Shown here: piece by piece, positions 9,243 through 17,378 of the stretch
Layout of the letters: each line of letters begins with the position of its first letter
How positions within the stretch are numbered: position 1 is the stretch's first letter
Source: Bacteroidota bacterium
Lineage (GTDB): Bacteria; Bacteroidota; Bacteroidia; JAADEI01; JALVCQ01
Direction: 5' to 3'
Assembly (NCBI GenBank): GCA_027009805.1
Contig: JALVCQ010000084.1
Location: 1-33,142, forward strand
DNA: 33,142 bases
Notes under the pieces: model-generated
Told to the model about the DNA's origin: nothing
Databases searched by the model: none
The model's input: only the letters and a program-made list of their open reading frames with translations
Made by a program: the position numbers and the translations under genes

Positions 9243-10283
9243 TTAATCAAGATAAGCGGCGATGGTCAGGGCTTGCGTCCACCCTAAGGCACCGCGGGAG
9301 CGGAGGGCATAATCGGCTCGGATACTTCCAAAGCGCCATGGCCATCGGAACCCCGCCCCAAAGGCGGGCAGGCGCCGTTCGTCGGTGCCTACTTCATAAC
9401 CGGTCCGAAGAAAGAACCGTTGCCGGTAATTGTATTCAACGCCGATGCTGATGGTTTCGTTGTTATCCGTAGGATGGTTGAGCTGGACGGAAGCGAGGAG
9501 TTGGTGGGCGTTTTGGTACACCAACTCGCGAACCACCGAAAGGCGGAAGACAGCCGGTGGGATGATGTGGTCGCCCCGGCGAAGCGAATCATCATCCGTG
9601 ACAGGGCCGACGGTGGGTTGCATCATAAATCCGAAGTTGGAAGCCGTAACGCCGATGCGCGTCAGCCGCCGCAGGCGGAGGTCATATACAAATCCGAGGT
9701 CCACCAGGAAAGCCGTGTTGGAGACTGTGTAAAAACTCTCATGAAACAGGCGGGCGGTGATGCCGAAGTTGAAATGCCGCGTCAACACCATGGCATAGGA
9801 AAGGGAAGGGATAAAGGCCAGATAGGCGAATTGGTCGCCGTTGCCGGTGGGGTGAAGTTCGTCGGTGACGTTCATATAGCCGGAGGAGAGGTTGGCCCAT
9901 CGGAACGCCCAGTATTTGGTGTAGCGTCGGGAGTAGGTGAGGGTGGCGGCGCCGGCCCGAAGGCCTGCGAGGTAGTGCAGATAATCGCCCTGAAAGGCCC
10001 AATGGACGGAATCCAGCAACGGCAGAGCGCCCGGATTCCAGAAGGCGGCCGCCGGCGAGTTAAGCATCGCCGTCACGGCTCCCTCCATGGCCATGGCGGC
10101 CGCATCCGTGGGTAGTTTGAGGGCGGCGGCGCCTGTGGTGGCCGTGCGCGAGTCGCCGTAGGCGGGCAACAGTTGTGCAAAAGCCGTCCCCGCGCCCAGA
10201 CCGATGGCTATTAACGTCACCCGTAATCTCCGAAGAAAAATGCCCAACATCGGGGCGAAAATAGCGGATGCCCTTTCATTCAT
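9243..10283 (-). CDS. PorV/PorQ family outer-membrane protein
   Basis: 346 aa with signal sequence, NSPAAAFWNPGAL motif, beta-barrel-like alternation; assignment to PorQ specifically is not secure. Confidence 0.65.
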   Translation of the reverse strand: MNERASAIFAPMLGIFLRRLRVTLIAIGLGAGTAFAQLLPAYGDSRTATTGAAALKLPTDAAAMAMEGAVTAMLNSPAAAFWNPGALPLLDSVHWAFQGDYLHYLAGLRAGAATLTYSRRYTKYWAFRWANLSSGYMNVTDELHPTGNGDQFAYLAFIPSLSYAMVLTRHFNFGITARLFHESFYTVSNTAFLVDLGFVYDLRLRRLTRIGVTASNFGFMMQPTVGPVTDDDSLRRGDHIIPPAVFRLSVVRELVYQNAHQLLASVQLNHPTDNNETISIGVEYNYRQRFFLRTGYEVGTDERRLPAFGAGFRWPWRFGSIRADYALRSRGALGWTQALTIAAYLD

Positions 10284-10362
10284 GACCGTGCACGCCTCCG
10301 TTTATCGGCGTGAAGGTAACAGACAAAGCGGCCTATCATCATTGAATGCCCCATCCGACGCT

Positions 10363-11700
10363 TTACCCCAAAGGAGGGCCGGAATGGGAAAGGGCCCGGG
10401 CGCGTTTTTTCGCATAGATAATAGCACCCCCCGCCAGCAAGACATAGAGTGTGAAAATAGCCGCCATCTGGATGGGTTGGTGCATCAACTCATAATAAAG
10501 AATCAACACACCACCGGCGGCTAACGTGAGCATGGCGCCGATTGCTATAATGGGAGAAGCATGTGTTTTGTCTTTGATATGATGATTGGCCATGGCCACA
10601 AGAAAAGAGACTAACAAGAAAGTGATACTGCCAAATTCGAGGATCAATTGTAAGCCTCCCACCAGAATTAACACCCCGGCGAGGGCGGCCATGGTGAGGA
10701 CGGCATTTACCGGGATATGCCGGCGTCGCCGACGGAGCCATGCCGGCAGATAGCCGTCGTCGGCAATGCGCGCCATCTGGCGGGAAGCGCCGAATACGGT
10801 CCCGCTGAGGGCGCTGCTGGTGGCTAAAATCGCTCCGAAGACTACAAGGTCGTAGCCCAGCCGGCCGATGACTTTCTGGGCCCCGGCGGCCAGCGCATAT
10901 TCCTTCCCATGAATGATGTCTTCGATATGAAGGGCAAACAACGCCCCCACCGACAGGATCACGTAAATCATCATGACCGTGATGATGGCGGCGTAAATGG
11001 CCCGGGGGATATTCTTTTCCGGACGTTTCATTTCATTCACGGCGTTGATGACCAGTTGAAAGCCTTCATAGGCCACGAATGTGATGGACGCGGCAATGAG
11101 AATGCGGAGAAAAGGCGTCTGCCGGACATCTTGCGCCATTTGCTCGATAAAGGTCGTAAAGTCGGTTTTCCCATGCGTCATCAAGAGGATGGAAATAACC
11201 GCCAGAATCAGCGTCTTGGAATAGACCATGAGGTCTTCGATGCGTCCCATGCCTTTGACACTCCATAGGTTGATGAGGGTAAACACCCCCAGAATGCCCC
11301 ATGCCACGACCTTGCGGGTCCACGCGCTGTCGGCGAAATCTGTTCCGCTGATGGCATAGGAGGAAAAGGTGTAGGCATACAGCGAGAGGGTGCTGATGTA
11401 GCCGAACACCGTCAACCAGCCGATGGCGGCTGCTGCAAGGTGCGACTTCGGATACGTCCGCTTGATGAAGGCATACGTGGCCCCTTCATCTCGATAATAT
11501 AACCCTAATTTGACGTAAGAATATCCCGCCAGAAGGGCCATGAGCCCTCCCAGGATAATGGCTATCGGGGTAAGATAACCAATCATCGACACCGAGATGC
11601 CGAGGATGGAAAAGATGCCGCCGCCCACCATTCCACCGATGGCGATGGCCATCACTTCCACAAGGCTTAGACTTTTCCCTCGGCTGCGTAAGTATTTCAT
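10363..11700 (-). CDS. APC superfamily amino acid permease
   Basis: 445 aa; SLVEVMAIAIGGMVGGGIFSILG N-terminal motif and multiple hydrophobic TM segments. Confidence 0.9.
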   Translation of the reverse strand: MKYLRSRGKSLSLVEVMAIAIGGMVGGGIFSILGISVSMIGYLTPIAIILGGLMALLAGYSYVKLGLYYRDEGATYAFIKRTYPKSHLAAAAIGWLTVFGYISTLSLYAYTFSSYAISGTDFADSAWTRKVVAWGILGVFTLINLWSVKGMGRIEDLMVYSKTLILAVISILLMTHGKTDFTTFIEQMAQDVRQTPFLRILIAASITFVAYEGFQLVINAVNEMKRPEKNIPRAIYAAIITVMMIYVILSVGALFALHIEDIIHGKEYALAAGAQKVIGRLGYDLVVFGAILATSSALSGTVFGASRQMARIADDGYLPAWLRRRRRHIPVNAVLTMAALAGVLILVGGLQLILEFGSITFLLVSFLVAMANHHIKDKTHASPIIAIGAMLTLAAGGVLILYYELMHQPIQMAAIFTLYVLLAGGAIIYAKKRARALSHSGPPLG

Positions 11701-11789
11701 AGCCTTTGTGGCAAGCGCGGCTTATTATGACGAAGATACAGCACTTCACATTTAAGAAGAAAAAAACACCTGGAAAGCGGTACCGAATA

Positions 11790-11834
11790 CAAAAAGAGAA
11801 GAGGTGAGGCGCCCTGATAAGGACACCTCACCTC
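11790..11834 (-). terminator. Rho-independent terminator downstream of tRNA-Met
   Basis: minus-strand RNA: GAGGTGAGG (11834-11826) ... CCTCACCTC (11809-11801) followed by TTCTCTTTTT. Confidence 0.75.
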
Positions 11835-11844
11835 CGGTGAAACG

Positions 11845-11916
<72 letters not shown>

Positions 11917-11928
11917 ATTCAGCGGCTG

Positions 11929-11936
11929 CAAATATA
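11929..11936 (-). promoter_or_regulatory. Bacteroidota -7 promoter element upstream of tRNA-Met
   Basis: TATATTTG on the minus strand matches TAnnTTTG, 12 nt before the mature tRNA 5' end. Confidence 0.5.
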
Positions 11937-12128
11937 CAACGCTTTTCCTATAGCAGGGGTTCCGCGGATAGATTTTCGGTGAAGATTGTAATGATGGCGT
12001 GACCGGGTCCAAATTAGGTTTTTATTTGGAGGCGTCCTATTTTTTTACATTTCAAAATAACAAAAAGTTGTGGTGTTTTGAGAAGGGCCGTTCTACTTTC
12101 GCATGCGTAAACCAAATCTAACGTAACC

Positions 12129-13820
12129 ATGCGAAACTCCACAGTATCCCTCTGGATGGTGATGTTGCTTCTTGGCGTTTATCTGGCAGGTTGTAAGGGC
12201 GACTCTCAGCAGAAAGCGGCCGAACCGGAAACGGAAGAAGTCGGCTCAGAACCCGCGGTCACGTTGACCAGTGAAGAGATGGCCCGTGCCAAGCAGATTT
12301 ACTTTAATCTGTGTGCGGGATGTCATGGCGCTACCCGACGAGGTGCCACGGGACCTTCGTTGTTGCCCGACGGCGATGGCAAATTCCCCGCCACGAAAGA
12401 ACTGGGCACCGAGGCGCTGACTCATATCATCATGAACGGGCTTCCGGGGGGGATGCCCGACTGGGGAAAACAGGGCGTGTTGACGGAGGAAGAAGCCAAG
12501 CTGATGGCCAAATACCTTCAATTGCCGCCCCCCCCGATTCCGCAAATGACGATGGAAGATGTCCGCAAGTCATGGAAAGTTTACGTGCCCGTGGAAGCGC
12601 GTCCCACGCGTCCGGAAACGCAACGCAACTGGAAAAACTATATGGGCGTGATCTTGCGGGATGCGGGAAAAGTGGCCATCATAGATGGCGACACCAAAGA
12701 GCCTGTTGCTGTCCTCAATACCGGTTTCGCCGTCCATATCTTGCGTTCGTCCAGCTCCGGACGATATTTTTATTCTATTGGGCGGGATGGAAAAGTCACG
12801 CTTATCGATCTGTGGCCTGAAAAACCGCAGATTGTGGCTGAAGTAAAAACGGCTTTCGACGCCCGATCGGTCGAGGTGTCGAAATATAAAGGGCCGCAAG
12901 GTGATTTTCGAGACAAATACATCATTGCCGGCGGATATGTACCTTCTCATTTCGTGGTGTGTGATGCCATGACGTTGGAACCGCTTAAAATGGTGAGCAC
13001 GAAGGGAAAAGTGCTGGATACGGGTGAGTATCTCGAAGAGGCCCGGGTGGCCTCTATTGTGGCCTCCCACCACGATCCCCTCTGGGTGGTCAACGTCAAA
13101 GAGACCGGTATGGTGTGGCTGGTGGATTATTCCGACCTGGATAACATAGAGCAAAATATCACCAAAATCCCTACCGCCCGATTCCTTCATGACGGCGGAT
13201 GGGACCATTCGGGCAAATACTTCTTAGTGGCCGCGAATGCGGAAAACAAAATCGTGGTGATCGACGTGCCGAATAAAAAGCTGGAAAAAATCATTGAAGT
13301 GGGCACCAAGCCTCATCCCGGACGGGGCACCAATATTCAACATCCGAAATACGGCCATCTGTGGCTGACAGGCCATATTGGTGAGGGGCTGGTGGCCGCC
13401 ATTGCCACCGACCCCGGCCCTCATCAGTGGGAAGTAGTCGAGAATGTTCGCATGCCGGGCGTGGGCGGCGGCACCCTCTTTATCAAGTCCCACCCGAAAT
13501 CAAAACACGTGTGGGTGGACCGCCCCCTCAATACCAACGAGGACCTGCAACGCACGATTTACGTATATGATGCCGCCACCATGGAACTGAAGAAAACACT
13601 CAGGGTGCCGGATCGATACAAAGCTCGCGCCGTGCATCTGGAATACAACAAGAACGGTGACGAAGTGTGGGTGTCGGGGTGGGCTAAAAAAGACGACGAG
13701 TCGGTGTTGCTGGTGTTTGATGACAAAACATTGGAGCTGAAAAAGGAAATTACCGGAGACTGGCTGGTTACGCCGACCGGCAAATTCAATGTTTACAACA
13801 CGGCCCACGATATTTACTAA
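12129..13820 (+). CDS. nirS: cytochrome cd1 nitrite reductase NirS (lipoprotein signal)
   Basis: 563 aa; c-heme CAGCH (12312-12326), RRGATGPSLLPD, GMPDWG, RDAGKVAIIDGDT, GFAVHILRSSSSGRYFYSIGRDGKVTLIDLW, RFLHDGGWDHSGKYFLVAANAENK, KPHPGRGTN, LVTPTGKFNVYNT. Confidence 0.95.
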   Translation: MRNSTVSLWMVMLLLGVYLAGCKGDSQQKAAEPETEEVGSEPAVTLTSEEMARAKQIYFNLCAGCHGATRRGATGPSLLPDGDGKFPATKELGTEALTHIIMNGLPGGMPDWGKQGVLTEEEAKLMAKYLQLPPPPIPQMTMEDVRKSWKVYVPVEARPTRPETQRNWKNYMGVILRDAGKVAIIDGDTKEPVAVLNTGFAVHILRSSSSGRYFYSIGRDGKVTLIDLWPEKPQIVAEVKTAFDARSVEVSKYKGPQGDFRDKYIIAGGYVPSHFVVCDAMTLEPLKMVSTKGKVLDTGEYLEEARVASIVASHHDPLWVVNVKETGMVWLVDYSDLDNIEQNITKIPTARFLHDGGWDHSGKYFLVAANAENKIVVIDVPNKKLEKIIEVGTKPHPGRGTNIQHPKYGHLWLTGHIGEGLVAAIATDPGPHQWEVVENVRMPGVGGGTLFIKSHPKSKHVWVDRPLNTNEDLQRTIYVYDAATMELKKTLRVPDRYKARAVHLEYNKNGDEVWVSGWAKKDDESVLLVFDDKTLELKKEITGDWLVTPTGKFNVYNTAHDIY

Positions 13821-13859
13821 GGCAGGCCTTTACTCAGAGGTTTCCAAAGGGCTTGTGTC

Positions 13860-15839
13860 ATGAAATATGTAATTGTCATGCTGGCAATGGCTATTGGTGT
13901 GCTTTATGCGCAGCCGGTGGCCGATACGGTTCAGCTAAAAGACGCTGTGGTAACGGCCCAATCCGTACCCGCTGACCCTTCCCAGTCATTGTATCGGGTG
14001 GAAGTGGTTCCGGCCGCCATGTTTCAGAGAATCGGTGCCACTCATGCAGCCGAGGTGCTTTCCCATCTGTTGTTTGTCGATGTATCAGAGGCGACCACGC
14101 TGGGCGGCTCTGTATCGATGCAGGGGATTGACGGCCCTCGGATTAAAATAATGGTGGACGGCGTACCTGTGGTGGGGCGGTTGAAGGGGAACATTGATTT
14201 GCGCCATTTACCGCTTTCCGAGGTGGAACGGATAGAGGTCATCCGAGGGCCGGTGTCGGCGCATTACGGCACAGACGCGGTGGGAGGGGTGGTCAATATT
14301 ATTACCCGTCAAAATAGAAGGGCGGGACTTCGGGGACGGGCCTGGGGATTATATGAAAGTGTCAATGCTTTCAACGCCGGTTTAGCGGTGGGTTATGGCT
14401 TTGGAGCGCATGATGTGCAAATAAGCGGTTCGTTTCATGACTTTAAAGGGCTTTCCACCGATCCGGAGGTGGCGCGAAGTCTGAACTGGAATCCACGCAA
14501 CCAGTTGGGCGGACAAGTCACCTATCGTTATGCGCTTTCGAATGCGTTGGACGCGGGTTATACCGGCCGGTATTTTCAAGAAATGATGCAAGAGTTTGGG
14601 GAAGCAGATCCACATGGTCGGATTCGGGATAAGGACTATTACACCTCTCGTATGGACCATGTGTTGCGTGTCCAAGGAAATGTAGGGAAGGCTCATTATG
14701 TGGATGGATATGTAGCGCATCTGAGCTATCAGCGGTTTCATGATACCTGGAAGGTGGACCCGCAAACGGGGGATGTGACGCTGGATAGTCGGGATACGCG
14801 AGCAAAAAACAAAGTGAAATATACGCATGTGGGGAGCCGCACCCAGTTTGCCGGCCGAAGGAATGCACCGCTGCATTATGCCGTCGGCTATCAGACCGAG
14901 CATGAAACCACCGAGGGCGGCCGAATTGCCGATGGGAAGAAGCAGTATTGGACGGCGGCGGTGTTTGGAGGCGTGGATTATGCTTCCCTTCAGGGGTGGC
15001 GTGTTGCCCCTTCCATGCGACTGGTTTACAATACCGTTCACGGCCTGTTGGTAACGCCCTCTTTTCAGGCTTCCTATCGGTGGGCGCAGCGTCATCGGGT
15101 AATCGTCTCGTATGCGCGTGGATTCCGATCGCCTTCCCTTAAGGAACTTTATCTCGACTTCCGCATCAACGCCGGCCCCATTACTTATGTGATTGAAGGG
15201 AATAAAGACCTGAAGCCGGAGACGTCCGATCATTATGAGCTGCGGTATGAATATCGGGGGCCTATTAAGGGTGGCTTTGGGGGCTTATCGGTGGAAGGGT
15301 TTTATAACAACGTAACGGACCTCATCGCCCTGAGTCCCATGCAGAATTTCCATCGTCATTATATCAATGTGGAAAACTATCAGTCGGTCGGGGGGAATCT
15401 CATCGGTCATTATCAACGGGGCGACGCGCTAACCATCAAGGTGGGCGGCGGCATCCTGGGAAGATATAACAAGTTCTCGGAAAATGAAGAGGCGGAGCGC
15501 TTTCTGTTTTCGCCGGAGGCGGTGGTGGACGTCACGTATCGCCTCCCTGTGGTGCACGTCCTGGTGAGTGCTTCTTACAAATACAGCGGACCACGACCGG
15601 GATATGTGCTTAATGAGCAGGATGAGGTGGTGGAGGCGGTGGTTCGGGATGCTATCCATCGGATGGACGTGAGCATGAGCCGAAAATGGTGGAACGATCG
15701 GATTGAGGTGGTGTGCGGCATCAAAAATCTTTTTGATGTCCAAAACGTCGAGTCGTTTTCCGAGGTCGGGCAGGCACATGCGCGGGATATGGTGTTGTGG
15801 GGGCGGAGCTATTTCGTTCGAACAAGTTTTTCCTTTTAA
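13860..15839 (+). CDS. TonB-dependent outer-membrane receptor
   Basis: 659 aa; plug-domain motifs (IKIMVDGVPV, VERIEVIRGPVSAHYGTDAVGGVVNIIT), barrel, RGFRSPSLKELYLDF, GIKNLFDVQN, C-terminal aromatic YFVRTSFSF. Confidence 0.92.
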   Translation: MKYVIVMLAMAIGVLYAQPVADTVQLKDAVVTAQSVPADPSQSLYRVEVVPAAMFQRIGATHAAEVLSHLLFVDVSEATTLGGSVSMQGIDGPRIKIMVDGVPVVGRLKGNIDLRHLPLSEVERIEVIRGPVSAHYGTDAVGGVVNIITRQNRRAGLRGRAWGLYESVNAFNAGLAVGYGFGAHDVQISGSFHDFKGLSTDPEVARSLNWNPRNQLGGQVTYRYALSNALDAGYTGRYFQEMMQEFGEADPHGRIRDKDYYTSRMDHVLRVQGNVGKAHYVDGYVAHLSYQRFHDTWKVDPQTGDVTLDSRDTRAKNKVKYTHVGSRTQFAGRRNAPLHYAVGYQTEHETTEGGRIADGKKQYWTAAVFGGVDYASLQGWRVAPSMRLVYNTVHGLLVTPSFQASYRWAQRHRVIVSYARGFRSPSLKELYLDFRINAGPITYVIEGNKDLKPETSDHYELRYEYRGPIKGGFGGLSVEGFYNNVTDLIALSPMQNFHRHYINVENYQSVGGNLIGHYQRGDALTIKVGGGILGRYNKFSENEEAERFLFSPEAVVDVTYRLPVVHVLVSASYKYSGPRPGYVLNEQDEVVEAVVRDAIHRMDVSMSRKWWNDRIEVVCGIKNLFDVQNVESFSEVGQAHARDMVLWGRSYFVRTSFSF

Positions 15840-15851
15840 ATTGAATACATC

Positions 15852-17129
15852 ATGCGTTACCTATCTCATCTAATCGTCACGACAGCGTTATTGGCCGGCG
15901 TTACGTGGTGGGTGTCGGCCCAGGAGTTGACCCTTTCGGGGGCGTTTCGTCCGCGCTTTGAACACCGTTACGGCTACGGCCAATTGGCTTCGCCGTCTCA
16001 ATGGCCTGCGAATTGGGTGTCGCAACGGACGCGATTAATAGCGGATTATCGTTCGGATGCGGCCGACGCCCGCATCGTCTTACAAAACGTACGGGTGTGG
16101 GGTGATGTGTCCACATTGAGCCGTTCTGATCGGTTTATTGCCTTTCATGAAGCGTGGGCGCGGGTGCCCTTATGGAGGCGGCTGAGTCTGAAAGTGGGGC
16201 GACAAGAAATTGTGTATGACGATCATCGCATCTTTGGGAATGTGGGGTGGGCGCAACAAGCCCGCAGCCATGACGCGGCGGTGTTGACCTACCGCTCGGC
16301 CGACCGGAAAACCCGGCTGGATGTGGGGGGCGCTCTCAACGCCAACAAGGAAGAGAAGTTTCGGAGCTATTATCCAAACACGGCGGGATATAAGGACATG
16401 CAATATCTGTGGTTTCATCGGGATCTGAATAAAGTCGGCGTGAGTGTGTTGGCGTTGAATGTGGGGCGCGAATATCCGGGCACGGCCGCCGATACTTTTC
16501 GGATTGACAACATGCAAACGCTGGGGGGACGTGTGGTGTATAAAGACAAAGGCCTCAGCGGTGGGGTAGCAGCCTATTATCAGGGGGGGAGGCAGGCCGG
16601 TAATGCTGTGAAGGCGTTTTATTATGCCGGAGAGGTGAAATACACCAAAAACGGCGTCACGGTGGGCGCGGGGCGCGAGTTCCTTTCAGGGAAGGCCACC
16701 AACGATTCCGGATCGGTGGTGAAGTCTTTTGCCCCACTGTTCGGGACCAATCATAAGTTTAACGGTTGGATGGACTATTTCTACGTGGGCACCTGGATGA
16801 ACTCGGTGGGCCTGGAAGACATTTACGGGGTGTTGTCGGTCAAGAAAGGCAAGACCGCGGTTACCTTGATGCCGCATCTGTTTCGGGCGGCCGCCGATGT
16901 GTATGACGGCTCGCAAAAGTTGTCTCGGACGTTGGGCACCGAAATCGACCTGAGCGTCAAGTATAAGCTGACGCCTTCGGCGGCGCTGGTAGCGGGTTTT
17001 TCCACGATGATGGCCACGGAGACGATGGAGGTGATGAAAGGTGGGAGCAAGGATGAGTTTAATCGGTGGGGGTGGATGATGTTGGTCATTCGTCCGCGGT
17101 TGGGACATTGGCGGTTTGAGGGGCGCTGA
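15852..17129 (+). CDS. alginate-export-like outer-membrane porin
   Basis: 425 aa with signal peptide; GAFRPRFEHRYGYG..SQRTRLIADY..VLQNVRVWGD..EAWARVPLWRRLSLKVGRQEIVYDDHRIFGNVGWAQQARSHDAAVLTYR. Confidence 0.8.
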   Translation: MRYLSHLIVTTALLAGVTWWVSAQELTLSGAFRPRFEHRYGYGQLASPSQWPANWVSQRTRLIADYRSDAADARIVLQNVRVWGDVSTLSRSDRFIAFHEAWARVPLWRRLSLKVGRQEIVYDDHRIFGNVGWAQQARSHDAAVLTYRSADRKTRLDVGGALNANKEEKFRSYYPNTAGYKDMQYLWFHRDLNKVGVSVLALNVGREYPGTAADTFRIDNMQTLGGRVVYKDKGLSGGVAAYYQGGRQAGNAVKAFYYAGEVKYTKNGVTVGAGREFLSGKATNDSGSVVKSFAPLFGTNHKFNGWMDYFYVGTWMNSVGLEDIYGVLSVKKGKTAVTLMPHLFRAAADVYDGSQKLSRTLGTEIDLSVKYKLTPSAALVAGFSTMMATETMEVMKGGSKDEFNRWGWMMLVIRPRLGHWRFEGR

Positions 17130-17154
17130 GCGGCTTCCTTGTTTGGTATGGATA

Positions 17155-17188
17155 AACGGGCGGCGGCCCCGCGGGGCCGCCGCCCGTT
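17155..17188. repeat. 34-bp perfect palindrome between convergent genes (possible bidirectional terminator or REP-like unit)
   Basis: AACGGGCGGCGGCCCCG / CGGGGCCGCCGCCCGTT, fully self-complementary. Confidence 0.85.
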
Positions 17189-17324
17189 GCTCGTTCGCGT
17201 GAGGGGCCCGAAGGGCGCCGAGGCGCAAGCCGAGGCGGACCGAAGCCGTCAGGCGAAGGGCCGAGGCGGGCAGCCGAGCCCGCAGGGGCCCGACCCGAAG
17301 GCGCCCGAAGGGTAGGGGTTGTAG

Positions 17325-17344
17325 GGGCGATGCATGCATCGCCC
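17325..17344. repeat. 20-bp perfect palindrome GGGCGATGCATGCATCGCCC
   Basis: self-complementary, centred on TGCATGCA, inside a GC-rich intergenic element. Confidence 0.85.
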
Positions 17345-17378
17345 ATGAAGGCGCCGAAGGGACACGCCCAAAGCTTCT

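Noticed and set aside
12001-12128. FNR/NNR-type palindrome (TTGAT-N4-ATCAA) upstream of nirS
   Set aside because: Looked for because nirS is often FNR/Dnr-controlled; no convincing match found.
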